From an uncultured Pelagibacteraceae bacterium (GTDB lineage Bacteria > Pseudomonadota > Alphaproteobacteria > Pelagibacterales > Pelagibacteraceae): DNA of 64,000 bases. The stretch spans positions 1 to 64,000 of the forward strand of contig CACPOX010000001.1 of NCBI GenBank assembly GCA_902635665.1, given 5' to 3'. The translations under genes and the position numbers were made by a program. Positions 35,649 to 46,293 of this stretch are shown one piece after another. The stretch's first letter is position 1. Each line of letters starts with the position of its first letter. Below the pieces are notes generated by a model that was not told the origin of the DNA, searched no databases, and worked only from the letters and a program-made list of their open reading frames with translations.

Positions 35649-36269
35649 CTAATCTTTTAACGTAGTGCTGATAAATCGTAAATATCTATTTTGATAACTT
35701 AAGTCTTCTTTAAATTGACCTAAATAAAAATTAGTAACTGTCGTTGCTTGTTCTTTTTTAATACCTCTCATAGTCATACACTGATGAGTTGAATCTATGG
35801 TTACTGCTACACCTTTTGCATCTAGAGCTTCCATTAAAGTATTTGCTATCTGAACAGTTAATCTTTCTTGTGTCTGTAATCTTTTTGAAAATATTTCAAC
35901 TACTCTTGCAATTTTACTTAATCCTACAACTCTTTCATTTGGTATATAGGCAACATGAGCTTTTCCTATAATTGGAGCCATATGATGTTCACAGTGACTT
36001 TGCACCGAAATATTTTTTTGAACAACCATGTCACTGTAACCTTCAACATCACCAAAAGTTTTATCTAATACTTTTTTTGCATCCTCATTGTAACCTTGAA
36101 AATATTCTTTGAATGCTTTTACAACTCTTTTAGGAGTTTCTAACAAGCCTTCTCTTTTAGGATCTTCACCCATCCAAGATAAAATGGTTCTAATAGCTTC
36201 TTCAGCTTCTTTATCTGAAACCTTTTTTATATCTAAATTTTTGTCGTCTGTGTCTTTTACTAATTTCAT
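35649..36269 (-). CDS. folE: GTP cyclohydrolase I
   Basis: First step of folate and pterin synthesis. 206 residues, normal length. Zinc and catalytic region SHCEHHMAPIIGKAHVAY, then GLSKIARVVEIFSKRLQ and HQCMTMRGI. First gene of folE-acuI-lysR, 77 bases from divergent hisI. Folate supply would support the THF-dependent demethylases in this window. Confidence 0.95.
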   Translation of the reverse strand: MKLVKDTDDKNLDIKKVSDKEAEEAIRTILSWMGEDPKREGLLETPKRVVKAFKEYFQGYNEDAKKVLDKTFGDVEGYSDMVVQKNISVQSHCEHHMAPIIGKAHVAYIPNERVVGLSKIARVVEIFSKRLQTQERLTVQIANTLMEALDAKGVAVTIDSTHQCMTMRGIKKEQATTVTNFYLGQFKEDLSYQNRYLRFISTTLKD

Positions 36270-36346
36270 AGCGCCTTTTTATACAGTAAATACCTGAATT
36301 TAAAAATATTTAATATATTTAGATATGTGCTACATAATCACCCCGT

Positions 36347-36814
36347 ATGTTCAAAAAAAGAGAAAATATCTATGATATTGAGGAAGGAAATCTTCTATCA
36401 CCAAAATTTGATAATGATGGGTTAATCCCAGTTATTACTATGTGTTCAAAAACAAAAGATATTTTGATGCATGGATATATGAATGTTGAAGCTCTTAAAA
36501 AGACAATAGAAACTAAAGAGGCACACTATTTTAGTAGATCGAGAAAAGCTATTTGGCACAAAGGTAAAACAAGTGGTTTTACACAAAAAGTTACTGAGAT
36601 AAGAATTGATGATGATCAAGACTCAATATGGTTAACTGTTGATATTGGTGATGGAGCTAGTTGTCATGTTGGTTATAGATCATGTTTTTATAGATCAATT
36701 CCTATGGGACCAATAGAAAACGGAAGAAAAGTTGAAATGGAATTTCTTGAAAAAGAAAAAAAATTTGATCCTGAAGAAGTTTATAAAGGTCAACCAAATC
36801 CAACTAAAATTTAA
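36347..36814 (+). CDS. hisI: Phosphoribosyl-AMP cyclohydrolase with a changed zinc site
   Basis: Third step of histidine synthesis. 155 residues: SRSRKAIWHKGKTSG and ASCHVGYRSCFYR (Cys106, Cys113) match the family. The usual DCDxD metal motif reads DDDQD (88-92), so the first zinc ligand Cys is Asp89. The codons GAT GAT GAT CAA GAC are unambiguous. No Shine-Dalgarno before the ATG. The adjacent DUF2237 gene starts at the next base. Confidence 0.9.
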   Translation: MFKKRENIYDIEEGNLLSPKFDNDGLIPVITMCSKTKDILMHGYMNVEALKKTIETKEAHYFSRSRKAIWHKGKTSGFTQKVTEIRIDDDQDSIWLTVDIGDGASCHVGYRSCFYRSIPMGPIENGRKVEMEFLEKEKKFDPEEVYKGQPNPTKI

Positions 36815-37189
36815 ATGAGTGAAAAACAAAAAAATGTTCTAGGTGAAGACCTTGAGGAATGTTCAAATGATCCTTTAACAGGATGGTTTCGCGATGGTTG
36901 TTGTAACACTGACGAGAATGATCATGGACTTCATACAGTTTGTGCTAAAGTTACGACCGAATGCTTAGAGTGGATGAAAGAAGCAGGTAACGATTTAATT
37001 ACTCCACATCCTGAATTTGGGTTTCCAGGTTTAAAAGATGGAGATGGATGGTGTTTGTGTGCTAGTTGGTATGCAAGAGCAGTTGAAGCCGGTAAAGGAT
37101 GTCCAATATTTTTGAAAAGAACCCACGAAAACACTCTTAAATATGTACCTATTGAAACTTTAAAAAAATTTGCAATAGACTTATCTTAA
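36815..37189 (+). CDS. DUF2237 family protein
   Basis: 124 residues. Family features: NVLGEDLEECSNDPLTGW, FRDGCCNT, HTVCAKVTTECLEW and GDGWCLCASWYARA, giving many conserved cysteines that could bind a metal. Function unknown. It starts directly after the hisI stop, so it is coupled to it. Confidence 0.87.
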   Translation: MSEKQKNVLGEDLEECSNDPLTGWFRDGCCNTDENDHGLHTVCAKVTTECLEWMKEAGNDLITPHPEFGFPGLKDGDGWCLCASWYARAVEAGKGCPIFLKRTHENTLKYVPIETLKKFAIDLS

Positions 37190-38809
37190 TTACATATTTC
37201 CATATCTTGGACCACCACTTCCTTCTGGTGTAACCCAAGTTATATTTTGAGAAGGTTCTTTAATATCACATGTTTTACAATGAATACAATTTTGAGAATT
37301 AATTACAAATTTATTTACATCATTTTCTTTTTGAACTTCATAAACGCCTGCAGGACAATATCTTTGAGCAGGTTCATCAAATTTTTCTAAAGTATAATTT
37401 ATTGGTAAATCAGGATCTTTAAGCTTTAAATGAACTGGTTGATTGTCTGCATGATTGGTTCCTGTTAAATACACTGAACTTGTTTTATCAAAAGTAATTA
37501 CGTTATCATACTTTGGATAATCTATTTTAGGCATTTGGTTTGCAGGTTTTAATGTTTCATGATCAGCATGTTTATGTTTAAGAGTAAAAGGAAGTTTTCC
37601 TCTAAATAAAATTTGATCGATACCTGTGAAAATTATTCCTAAAATTAATCCCCAACTAAAACTAGGTTTCACATTCCGAGCTTCATAAAGCTCTTTATGT
37701 AACCAGCTATTTTTAAATTTATCTTCATAAATAGATAAATCTTTATTTTCTTTTAAGTGTTCATTAATAGTTTCGGCTGCAATAATCCCACTTTTCATCG
37801 CTGTATGAGAACCTTTAATTTTTGGCATATTTAAAGTTCCAGCATCACAACCAACTAACAAAGCTCCGGGCATAAACATTTTTGGCAAACTTTGAAATCC
37901 ACCTTCAATTAAAGCCCTTGCACCGTAAGAAATTCTTTTTCCACCTTCTATAATTTTTTTTATTGCTGGATGTGTTTTAAACCTCTGAAATTCATCATAA
38001 GGTGATAAATGTGGATTTTTGTAATCTAGACCAATTACATAGCCCAGAAAAACTTGTTTATTTTCTGCATGATACATAAAACTACCACCATATGTATTGT
38101 TATCTAATGGCCATCCAGCTGTATGCATAACTAAGCCTTCTTCGTGATTTTTATCCTCTATTTCCCAAATTTCTTTAAAACCAATTCCATATTGTTGAGG
38201 ATCTTTACCTTTATTTAATTCAAATTTTTCAATCAATTGTTTGCCTAAGTGACCTCTACACCCTTCGGCAAAAACAGTTACTTTACCTAAAAGCTCAATA
38301 CCTGGTTCAAAACTATCTTTTTTATTACCATCTTTATCTATACCCATATCTTGAGTTGCAACACCTTTAACAGATCCATCTTCGTTATATAAAATTTCAC
38401 TTGCTGGAAATCCTGGAAAGATTTCTACACCTAAATTTTCAGCTTGTTCAGCTAGCCATCTACATAAATTTGCAAGACTAATAATATAATTTTTATGATT
38501 TTGTTGTACAGCAGGTAGTAGCCAAGTTGGCCAACTTAAAGATTTGGTTTTTCCTAAAAATAAAAATTTTTCTTTAGTTACTTTTGTTTTGATTGGAGAA
38601 TTTAATTCTCTCCAATTTGGTAATAATTCATCTAGAGCACGAGTTTCAAATACATTTCCACTTAAAATATGAGCTCCAATTTCTGATGCTTTTTCTAATA
38701 AACAAACATTTACATTTGGATCTAATTGTTTTAACTTTATTGCGGTTGATAATCCTGATGGTCCTCCACCAATAATTACAACATCATATTCCATCGATTC
38801 TCTAGACAT
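37190..38809 (-). CDS. etfD: Electron transfer flavoprotein-ubiquinone oxidoreductase
   Basis: Membrane-attached flavoprotein passing electrons from ETF to ubiquinone. 539 residues: FAD loop VVIIGGGPSGLSTAIKL at the start and, near the C-terminus, the 4Fe-4S binding cysteines in CPAGVYEV and NCIHCKTCDI, ending GGPRYGNM. The gene follows etfBA by 23 bases and, with them, connects the DMGDH encoded upstream to the respiratory chain. Confidence 0.95.
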   Translation of the reverse strand: MSRESMEYDVVIIGGGPSGLSTAIKLKQLDPNVNVCLLEKASEIGAHILSGNVFETRALDELLPNWRELNSPIKTKVTKEKFLFLGKTKSLSWPTWLLPAVQQNHKNYIISLANLCRWLAEQAENLGVEIFPGFPASEILYNEDGSVKGVATQDMGIDKDGNKKDSFEPGIELLGKVTVFAEGCRGHLGKQLIEKFELNKGKDPQQYGIGFKEIWEIEDKNHEEGLVMHTAGWPLDNNTYGGSFMYHAENKQVFLGYVIGLDYKNPHLSPYDEFQRFKTHPAIKKIIEGGKRISYGARALIEGGFQSLPKMFMPGALLVGCDAGTLNMPKIKGSHTAMKSGIIAAETINEHLKENKDLSIYEDKFKNSWLHKELYEARNVKPSFSWGLILGIIFTGIDQILFRGKLPFTLKHKHADHETLKPANQMPKIDYPKYDNVITFDKTSSVYLTGTNHADNQPVHLKLKDPDLPINYTLEKFDEPAQRYCPAGVYEVQKENDVNKFVINSQNCIHCKTCDIKEPSQNITWVTPEGSGGPRYGNM

Positions 38810-38832
38810 ACTCTAGTTTTTAACTGTAAGGA

Positions 38833-39786
38833 TTATTTTTGTATAGTGTTTAATTTGTTCAGCTCTTCCATGAACTGAGGCAGTGCCTCAAATAAATCAG
38901 CTTCAAGTCCGTAATCTGCAACACTGAAAATTGGCGCCTCACCATCTTTGTTAATTGCAACTATAACTTTACTTTCTTTCATTCCTGCTAAATGCTGAAT
39001 AGCGCCTGAGATTCCAACAGCGATATATAGATCTGGTACTACCACTTTTCCTGTTTGACCCACTTGATGATCATTACTTATATATCCAGCATCTACTGCC
39101 GCTCTTGATGCTCCAATTGCTGCACCTAGTTTGTCAGCAATTTCTGTAATTAATTTAAAATTATCTCCACTTTGCATTCCTCTGCCACCTGATACAACAA
39201 TTCTTGCTGTTCCAAGCTCAGGTCGATCAGATTTAATTTCTTCTCTTTTGATAAATTTTGTGTTTGAAAACTCTTCACTAGCATCGACTTTTTCAATTGG
39301 AGCTGATCCACCTGTGCTCTCACATGGATCGAAAGAAGTGGGTCTGATTGTAACGCACTTTTTAACATCATTGCTCTTAATTGTTGCAAAAGCGTTACCA
39401 GCATAAATTGGTCTTAAAAAAGTATCTGGTGATATTACTTTAATAATGTCACTTACTTGTGATGTATCAAGATGAGCAGCAATTCGTGGCATCAAATTTT
39501 TTCCAAATGTATTAGCTGAACATATAATGTGAGAATAATTTTCTGCGAGTTTAACAATCACTGGAGCAAAATTTTCTGCTGTGAAGTTTTCATAATGAGC
39601 TCCTTCTACACTCAATACCTTTTTAACTACTGGAAGTTCAGATAATTGTTTTGCAGCATCTGCAGAGTTTTGACCAATAATCACAGCATGAACATCTGAA
39701 TCAATTTGAGATGCTGCTGTAGCTGCATTAAGAGTAAATGGTCTTAATTCTTTATTGTTATGTTCCGCTATAAGTAAAACTGCCAT
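38833..39786 (-). CDS. etfA: Electron transfer flavoprotein alpha subunit
   Basis: 317 residues. The C-terminal FAD domain is clear: [51 protein letters not shown] and [17 protein letters not shown]. With EtfB it accepts electrons from dehydrogenases such as DMGDH. Stop and start codons overlap with etfB by one base. Confidence 0.96.
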   Translation of the reverse strand: MAVLLIAEHNNKELRPFTLNAATAASQIDSDVHAVIIGQNSADAAKQLSELPVVKKVLSVEGAHYENFTAENFAPVIVKLAENYSHIICSANTFGKNLMPRIAAHLDTSQVSDIIKVISPDTFLRPIYAGNAFATIKSNDVKKCVTIRPTSFDPCESTGGSAPIEKVDASEEFSNTKFIKREEIKSDRPELGTARIVVSGGRGMQSGDNFKLITEIADKLGAAIGASRAAVDAGYISNDHQVGQTGKVVVPDLYIAVGISGAIQHLAGMKESKVIVAINKDGEAPIFSVADYGLEADLFEALPQFMEELNKLNTIQK

Positions 39787-40535
39787 TAAATTACTTTCGC
39801 CTCATTTTTTAACTTTTGAACTAATTCAGCAACATTTGCTACTTTTATACCTGCTTTTCTTTTTGGAGGTTCCTCTACTTTTAATTGTTCTAATCTTGGT
39901 GATACATCCACGCCTAAATCAGAAGCAGCAATTTCCTCTATAGGTTTTTTCTTAGCCTTCATTATATTTGGTAATGATGCATATCTTGGTTCATTCAGCC
40001 TAAGATCACAAGTTACAATAGCTGGAACATTTATTTCAATTGTTTCAAGACCTTCATCTATTTCTCTAGTTACTTCTAATTTATTATCTTTAACATCAAT
40101 CTTTGAGGCAAATGTTGCTTGCGGCCAATTTAATAAAGCACTCAACATTTGGCCTGTTTGATTACAATCATCGTCTATTGCTTGTTTACCCATAAATACT
40201 AAATCTGGTTTTTCTTTATCTACTATTTTTTGTAAAATTTTTGAGACAGCAAGTGGTTCTAAAACTCCATCGACTTTCACATGAATACCTCTGTCCGCAC
40301 CAACCGCTAAAGCTTTCCTAACAGTTTCTTGAGCTTTTTCTTCACCGACAGTTACTGCAACTACTTCTGTAGCTTTGCCTGCCTCTTTAATTTTTACAGC
40401 CTCTTCTATTGCATTATCATCGGGGGGATTGGTTGACATTTTAACGTTGTCAGTAACTACACCCGTTCCGTCTTCTTTAACTCTTATTTGAACGTTGTAA
40501 TCAATAACCCTTTTTACAGCTACTAAAATTTTCAT
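39786..40535 (-). CDS. etfB: Electron transfer flavoprotein beta subunit
   Basis: 249 residues with the EtfB opening [18 protein letters not shown], the AMP-binding region around [18 protein letters not shown] and the family loop [16 protein letters not shown]. One-base overlap with both the DMGDH-type gene and etfA, so the electron carrier is made together with its donor. Confidence 0.96.
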   Translation of the reverse strand: MKILVAVKRVIDYNVQIRVKEDGTGVVTDNVKMSTNPPDDNAIEEAVKIKEAGKATEVVAVTVGEEKAQETVRKALAVGADRGIHVKVDGVLEPLAVSKILQKIVDKEKPDLVFMGKQAIDDDCNQTGQMLSALLNWPQATFASKIDVKDNKLEVTREIDEGLETIEINVPAIVTCDLRLNEPRYASLPNIMKAKKKPIEEIAASDLGVDVSPRLEQLKVEEPPKRKAGIKVANVAELVQKLKNEAKVI

Positions 40536-42967
40536 TAAGCTCTCAATAAATTATTTTCTGAATCGTATGGACTCTCATCCAAGACAGTAGCGTCGTACAT
40601 TTCACCTAATATATCAACTTGTAATTTGTCGCCCACATTCGAACAATCTGGTTTAACCATCGCAAGCGCTATTGATTTATCTAATCTAAACCCAAATTCA
40701 CCTCCGGTTGCTCTTCCAACAACTTTTCCGTCTTTAAAAATTGGGTTATTTCCAAGCACATCTGCATCTTTCGTATTATGAACCTCTAAAGTAACCAATT
40801 TATTATCAAAACCTTTTTCTCTCCATTTGTTAAGTGCTTCTAACCCAATAAAGTTTCCTTTATTTGGATGAACAAATCTATCAAGACCAGACTCATATGG
40901 TGAATATTCAATTGATAATTCTGTTCCAACTAGCTTGTAAGATTTTTCAACTCTTAAACTATTCATAGCTCTAATTCCAAAGGGTTTAATTCCGTAATCT
41001 TTTCCCGCTTCCATTAATTTATCAAAAATATGATTTTGATATTCAATTGGATGATGTAATTCCCAACCAAGCTCACCAACAAAGTTTACTCTCATTGCAT
41101 TTACTGGAGCGTATCCAACATTTACATTTTTTGCAGTTAGCCATTTGAAATTTTCATTTGAAAAATCATCTGTTGAAACCTTTTGCATTAACTGTCTAGC
41201 TTTAGGTCCTGCTACTACCAGGACTCCTGTACTATTAGTTAGATCTTCAAAAATTACTGATCCATCATCTGGCATCCATTTTTGTATCCAATCATGGTCC
41301 AATCTTAAATTTGCTCCAGCAGAAACTAGATAATAACTATTTTCTGCTTCTTTCATTATTGTAAATTCTGAATGCACCCCACCTTTAGTGTTCAAAGCAT
41401 GACATAAATTTATCCTTCCAATTTTCTTTGGAAGTTTATTAGCTACTAAATAATCTAAAAATTCTTCTGCTTTAGTCCCTTTAATTCTACATTTTGCAAA
41501 TGCAGTCATATCTAAAAGACCCACGTTTTCTTTTACATTTTGACATTCTTTTTTAATAGCATCAAACCATTTCGATCTTCTGAATGACCAATCATCTTTT
41601 TGTTCCATTCCATCTGTTGCAAAAAAATTAGGTCTTTCCCATCCAAACTTCTGACCAAAAACTGCTCCTAAATTTTTCATTCTTTCATAACAAGGAGCTG
41701 TTCTTAATGGTCTTGCTGCTGGTCTTTCTTCATCTGGATAGTGAACAATAAATACATGGCTATATGCTTCTTCATTTTTTGCTTTCAAATAAGATTTAGT
41801 TGCATAGTTACCGTAACGTCTTGGTTCAACTCCTAACATATCAATTGTAGGTTCACCATCAACGATCCACTCTGCTAATTGCCAGCCTGCACCACCTGCT
41901 GCAGTTATTCCAAAACTATGTCCTTCATTAATCCAAAAATTTTTAAGTCCCCAAGCTGGTCCGACAATTGGATTTCCATCAGGAGTATAACAGATTGCTC
42001 CATTATAAACTTTCTTTACTCCAACTTCTCCAAACGCAGGTACTCTATGAATTGCTCCTTCAATGTGTGGAGCTAATCTGTCTAAGTCTTCTTGAAATAA
42101 TTCATATTCAGAATTTTTTGATGGCCCCTCTACATAACAAGCTGGTGCACCATCTTCATAAGGGCCTAAAATTAATCCTCCAGCTTCTTCTCTCATATAC
42201 CATCTGCTATCACTATCTCTTAAGACTCCCATTTCTGGTAATCCATCTTTTTTTCTTTTTTGAATTGCAGGATGGGGTTCTGTAACAATGTATTGATGTT
42301 CAACAGGTATTACTGGAATATCTAATCCTACCATTTCACCTGTTTGTCTCGCAAAATTTCCAGAACAAGAAATAACATGTTCGCACTCTATTGATCCCTT
42401 ATCTGTTTCAACAATCCATCCATCTTTAGTTTGCCTCATTGATAGGACAGTTGTGTTTCTATAAATTTCTGCTCCTCTATTTCTTGCACCTGTTGCTAAT
42501 GCTTGTGTTAAATCTGCTGGTTGAATATATCCATCTTCAGGGTGTTGTATTGCGCCAACTAAATCATCAGTATGACATAATGGCCAAATTTCTTTTACTT
42601 GTTCTGGTTTCAAAAATTTAACATCTACTCCGATAGTTCGAGCAACACCTGCGTACTGATGGTATTCATCCATTCTATCTTTTGTACTTGCTAGACGAAT
42701 ATTTGAAACAACACTAAAGCCAACATTTTTTCCAGTTTCTTCTTCTAATGTTTTGTAAAGATTAACTGCATATTTATGAAGTTGTCCAACTGAATAACTC
42801 ATATTAAATAAAGGCAACAAACCTGCTGCGTGCCAAGTAGATCCCGAAGTTAACTCTTTTCTTTCAACTAGAACAACATCAGACCAGCCCTTTTTTGCTA
42901 AATGATAAAGGGCACTTACCCCTACAACTCCTCCACCAACTACTACAACTTTAGTTTTTGTTTTCAT
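40535..42967 (-). CDS. Dimethylglycine/sarcosine dehydrogenase-type flavoprotein (copy 1, next to ETF)
   Basis: 810 residues: N-terminal FAD oxidase domain ([20 protein letters not shown]), His46 in [10 protein letters not shown], the position of covalent flavin in DMGDH, then FAO_M, GcvT and GcvT C-terminal domains binding THF. It oxidises an N-methyl amine (dimethylglycine or sarcosine), moves the methyl group to THF, and reduces ETF, encoded in the next two genes. Substrate specificity between the two window copies cannot be read from sequence. About 29-35 % similar to copy 2 by eye. Confidence 0.88.
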   Translation of the reverse strand: MKTKTKVVVVGGGVVGVSALYHLAKKGWSDVVLVERKELTSGSTWHAAGLLPLFNMSYSVGQLHKYAVNLYKTLEEETGKNVGFSVVSNIRLASTKDRMDEYHQYAGVARTIGVDVKFLKPEQVKEIWPLCHTDDLVGAIQHPEDGYIQPADLTQALATGARNRGAEIYRNTTVLSMRQTKDGWIVETDKGSIECEHVISCSGNFARQTGEMVGLDIPVIPVEHQYIVTEPHPAIQKRKKDGLPEMGVLRDSDSRWYMREEAGGLILGPYEDGAPACYVEGPSKNSEYELFQEDLDRLAPHIEGAIHRVPAFGEVGVKKVYNGAICYTPDGNPIVGPAWGLKNFWINEGHSFGITAAGGAGWQLAEWIVDGEPTIDMLGVEPRRYGNYATKSYLKAKNEEAYSHVFIVHYPDEERPAARPLRTAPCYERMKNLGAVFGQKFGWERPNFFATDGMEQKDDWSFRRSKWFDAIKKECQNVKENVGLLDMTAFAKCRIKGTKAEEFLDYLVANKLPKKIGRINLCHALNTKGGVHSEFTIMKEAENSYYLVSAGANLRLDHDWIQKWMPDDGSVIFEDLTNSTGVLVVAGPKARQLMQKVSTDDFSNENFKWLTAKNVNVGYAPVNAMRVNFVGELGWELHHPIEYQNHIFDKLMEAGKDYGIKPFGIRAMNSLRVEKSYKLVGTELSIEYSPYESGLDRFVHPNKGNFIGLEALNKWREKGFDNKLVTLEVHNTKDADVLGNNPIFKDGKVVGRATGGEFGFRLDKSIALAMVKPDCSNVGDKLQVDILGEMYDATVLDESPYDSENNLLRA

Positions 42968-43024
42968 TCTGCGATTCCTACTAAATTTTTAATTGTTACG
43001 AAACAAAAATGTATATGTGGACAA

Positions 43025-43501
43025 TCAAATTGAGCTTCCCAGAGGGATTGGACTAGATACCATTGTGGTTAACCAACAGTCTTTCAAAGTTCCCTCAGAG
43101 GTGTACTTTTCGACTTGCCAATTGAATTTGTGATAAATTTTATCCTTATCAAGAATGATAACTTCAAATTGAGCCCATTTGTCACTACTTCCAAGTTCAG
43201 TGATTGTGTGACTTAGGTGGTTAATCATCATCCCGTAAGAGTCGCTTTTTATCATCATCTTAAAGTTGCTTAATGGTCCTGTTACTCTTTTATTATTTGG
43301 GTGAGCAAATTTCCAAGTTTGTTCTATACCACTATCTTTATATTCAAGATCATTTTGTTGAAGCCCGCTCAATTGAATTTTAATAACCTCTTTCGGGCCT
43401 ATAGTGCTATTGGGGTTTAATAATTCAGCGTAAGAAAATGAAATAAGGAAAAAAAATAAAATTACAGCTTTAAAGATTATTAGCGGTTTTTCTAACATCA
43501 T
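43025..43501 (-). CDS. DUF4864 exported protein
   Basis: 158 residues with a signal peptide or anchor (about 1-26, ending SFSYA). DUF4864 features: IQLSGLQQNDLEYKDSGI and WKFAHPNNKRVTGPL. Function unknown. The first 32 bases overlap the quinone-reductase-like gene; a second Met at residue 2 changes little. Confidence 0.8.
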   Translation of the reverse strand: MMLEKPLIIFKAVILFFFLISFSYAELLNPNSTIGPKEVIKIQLSGLQQNDLEYKDSGIEQTWKFAHPNNKRVTGPLSNFKMMIKSDSYGMMINHLSHTITELGSSDKWAQFEVIILDKDKIYHKFNWQVEKYTSEGTLKDCWLTTMVSSPIPLGSSI

Positions 43502-44039
43502 TTAAAAATTCTTGTCTCTTGGCATCACTTACAAATGGTACTGCAAAATATCTTCTATAGACAATGTTATATATGCCACACATATGAAATACCCCTCTTT
43601 TTAATCTTCTAATTGGTAAGTTTAAAAAAAAAGTTGTAATTGCTAATCTTGGTGAACCATATGTGCAGAATATTATAGCTTTTTTATCTCTTAAGTTTCC
43701 AATTGGATAACCGTAATTTCCAACTAACTGTTTAAATCTAAACGCCCAAGGTGGGGCTAAAACTTTATCTATCCAACCCTCAACTATCGCTGGCATCCTA
43801 AAATTCCAAATTGGAGCAATTAAAACAATTGTATCACTTTCCTCGATTCTTTTTCTATGATCTAAAACTTCTTGATCTGGTTCTTCACCAGCAAAAACAG
43901 GATCAAATTTCTCTTTATATAAATCAACAACATCTACCTGATTTCCATTTACTTTTGATTGCTTAACGAATTCATCTCGAATTGCTGCATTAAATGAATT
44001 GTCATTGTAGTGCCCATACACTAAGAAAATTTTTTTCAT
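43470..44039 (-). CDS. Flavodoxin-fold NAD(P)H:quinone reductase-like protein
   Basis: 189 residues, flavodoxin-like: VYGHYNDNSFNAAIRDEF (phosphate loop region), APIWNFRMPAIVEGWIDKVL (flavin contact), GSPRLAITTFFLNLP. Family of NQO1/MdaB-type FMN or FAD quinone reductases. Twelve bases after the BT1-type carrier. The C-terminus VSDAKRQEFLNDV is typical. Likely redox protection; specific substrate unknown. Confidence 0.82.
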   Translation of the reverse strand: MKKIFLVYGHYNDNSFNAAIRDEFVKQSKVNGNQVDVVDLYKEKFDPVFAGEEPDQEVLDHRKRIEESDTIVLIAPIWNFRMPAIVEGWIDKVLAPPWAFRFKQLVGNYGYPIGNLRDKKAIIFCTYGSPRLAITTFFLNLPIRRLKRGVFHMCGIYNIVYRRYFAVPFVSDAKRQEFLNDVRKTANNL

Positions 44040-44051
44040 TGTATTAAATTT

Positions 44052-45662
44052 TTATTCAGTAGTTTTGTATTTACTATTATTAATTATAAATACAAATAAA
44101 ATTGGAAGAATTAATGTTAAAAGTGTTACAAAAATTAACAGTATTCCAAGTTCAGAATAATCTGCTGTTGTTTGTATTTCGCCAGAAACCTTATCCTTAA
44201 CCTCTCTTGTTACAGTAAATATTTCATTTAAATATTTTGTTCCTAACGCACTCGCTGATAATGCTAGATTTGTAAAAGATGCAAAAACTGCAAAAAAGGT
44301 TGCCTTTAAATGTGCTGGAGCATTTTTTGCTATCCAAGCTAGTAGAGGTATCATTGATACTTGGCCAAGCGGAGACTCTAGTGCGGTATTAATTAATGCA
44401 ATAAACTTAGCATCAACTACTCCACCTGTTAACGAAGCTGTCCAGTTATGAAAACCATAATACATTCCAACACTTGGTAAAAACAAAATTGCACCCGCAA
44501 TACTTAAAACAACAATTATTTTTGCTATTGAATTGTTCGCCATAAACGGTCTTAATAAAACAATACCAGCTAATGTTAAAATTGATGCTAATAATGATAG
44601 AACAGAAAAAAACTGCTCATTAAATCCTAGTTCATCAATTTCGAACCATGTTAAACCAGGGCCAGGACCTGGCATGGCTCTAAATACAAAAATAATTACT
44701 GCTGTACCTACAATTGTTAATCTTAGTTCCTGAGGTAATTCCTTAATAAGTTTAAACATTAAAAACAAAATGATTATAACTGAGCCTATAAAAACAATTT
44801 CTTGTGCAAACGGAACTTTAAAGGAACCAATAGACAATGTGAAAATAACAAAAACTAAACTTCCTCCTAATATCCACCAGTTTATTTTTGTTTTTTCGTT
44901 ACCTCTTTCATCTTTAAATTCTAGACCTTTAGATTTTAAAGTTTGTATTTTTTTATGTCTTAAATAATTGGCTAAAATTACACCTAGTATAGAAACTAAA
45001 GGTATTACAAGAGCATAAATGTAGATAGTTCCATATAAATTTATCTTATCGGCCTGCTCAAGGCTTTCCACATCTCTAAACAAAATTACATTAACTAATG
45101 CAACAAGTACTGTGCCACCAATAATAGCAAACCTTCCAAGTGTCTGCATTGTTGTATGCATTATTTTTATTTGATCTTTAGAATAATCATTTCCTGTTTC
45201 ATCAACCAAAGGAACTGCCTCAACTGTCATAGCATCAGCTACAACGTCCTGAACCACATAACCAACTGGAGCTAAAATCACACTTATCACAAACCATTTT
45301 TCTACCGAAAATACCTGGGACATATCTTCAGTATGAATAATCAATCCATACATAATTAGTAAACTAAGAGCTATCAATGAAGCTCCAAAGTAGACCATGT
45401 AATTTTTTCTCTCCCAGATTAGATCTACTAAATGTCCTAATGGCATTTTTAATGCCCAAGGAATTCCTGCCCAAAAACCTAGGCCTGCTAAAAATGCTGC
45501 TGATAAATTTAAATAATCTTTAACAAAAAATGTACCAACAATACCTGTTAAACCAGAAATACCTGCAGCCATATAAACCATTAATGGAGGTAGATAAGTC
45601 CATTTAAATTGACGACCCAAATCTAAAAATGTGCTGTCTAAAAATTTAATTATTTTGCTCAT
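44052..45662 (-). CDS. BT1-type folate/pteridine carrier (MFS)
   Basis: 536 residues with about 12-14 transmembrane helices. The motif VGYVVQDVVADAMTVEAVP and KMPLGHLVDLIWERKNYM match the BT1 (folate-biopterin transporter) group, though nucleotide or AmpG-type carriers share part of them. A folate carrier would suit an operon of THF-dependent demethylases. Long loop at about 155-175. One-base overlap with the upstream CoA-binding gene. Confidence 0.75.
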   Translation of the reverse strand: MSKIIKFLDSTFLDLGRQFKWTYLPPLMVYMAAGISGLTGIVGTFFVKDYLNLSAAFLAGLGFWAGIPWALKMPLGHLVDLIWERKNYMVYFGASLIALSLLIMYGLIIHTEDMSQVFSVEKWFVISVILAPVGYVVQDVVADAMTVEAVPLVDETGNDYSKDQIKIMHTTMQTLGRFAIIGGTVLVALVNVILFRDVESLEQADKINLYGTIYIYALVIPLVSILGVILANYLRHKKIQTLKSKGLEFKDERGNEKTKINWWILGGSLVFVIFTLSIGSFKVPFAQEIVFIGSVIIILFLMFKLIKELPQELRLTIVGTAVIIFVFRAMPGPGPGLTWFEIDELGFNEQFFSVLSLLASILTLAGIVLLRPFMANNSIAKIIVVLSIAGAILFLPSVGMYYGFHNWTASLTGGVVDAKFIALINTALESPLGQVSMIPLLAWIAKNAPAHLKATFFAVFASFTNLALSASALGTKYLNEIFTVTREVKDKVSGEIQTTADYSELGILLIFVTLLTLILPILFVFIINNSKYKTTE

Positions 45663-46096
45663 TAGTCACTTAAAACTGGAAAAGCTTGTCTAACTTTTAA
45701 AAAATATTTTTGATATTCCATTTTAGTACATTTGTTTTCAATATACTTAATATCATTTTTTTCCATCAATTCTTTTGCCTTTTCGTCTCGTATACCAAGC
45801 TGTAACCATAAAACTTTAGCACCAATTTTAACTGTATCTTCTGCAATAGCATAAACTTCTTTTGATGGTCTAAAAACATCTACAATATCAACCTTATCAT
45901 TAATATCAGATATTTTAGCAAATACTTCTTCTCCTAAAATTTTTTGACCCTCAGCCCTAGGATTGACAGGATAAACTTTAAATCCATATTTTTGCATATA
46001 TTTCATAACTATAGTTGATGCTTTTGTTGGATCGTTACTAACTCCTACCATTGCAATTGATTTATATTTAGAAAGAACTTCTTTGATATCACTCAT
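45662..46096 (-). CDS. CoA-binding domain protein (YccU-type)
   Basis: 144 residues, Rossmann-like CoA-binding fold: SIAMVGVSNDPTKASTIVM, YPVNPRAEG and VDIVDVFRPSKEVYAIAED. Single-domain members have no defined reaction. One-base overlap with the BT1-type gene downstream, eight bases after the small membrane protein. Confidence 0.85.
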   Translation of the reverse strand: MSDIKEVLSKYKSIAMVGVSNDPTKASTIVMKYMQKYGFKVYPVNPRAEGQKILGEEVFAKISDINDKVDIVDVFRPSKEVYAIAEDTVKIGAKVLWLQLGIRDEKAKELMEKNDIKYIENKCTKMEYQKYFLKVRQAFPVLSD

Positions 46097-46104
46097 ATTG
46101 ATTT

Positions 46105-46293
46105 CTAATCTTTTGAATTTATTTTTTCCTCACAGAATTTTTGAGCTTCCTTAATGGTCATTGGTTGATCTAATTTTTGACTTCCTGCAACACAAGCATC
46201 TACTGCTCTTTTAGAATTATGATCTCTAAGATCAATAACTACATAAAGTCCAAATAAAATAAAAATTATTAAAATTATATTTTTTGATTTCAT
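46105..46293 (-). CDS. Small single-span membrane protein
   Basis: 62 residues from the ATG at 46293 (MKSKNIILIIFILFGL); a GTG four codons upstream is also in frame, but the ATG overlaps the enoyl-CoA hydratase stop as ATGA, the coupled form seen throughout. One transmembrane helix at residues 4-20, then a charged periplasmic tail with two cysteines (DACVAGSQ, QKFCEEK). Unknown function. Confidence 0.6.
   Translation of the reverse strand: MKSKNIILIIFILFGLYVVIDLRDHNSKRAVDACVAGSQKLDQPMTIKEAQKFCEEKINSKD

Noticed and set aside
41968..42285. 105-residue open frame antisense to DMGDH copy 1
   Set aside because: Leu/His-rich shadow of a coding gene, no start signal; same for other antisense frames at 31786-32058, 39131-39406 and 59019-59303.
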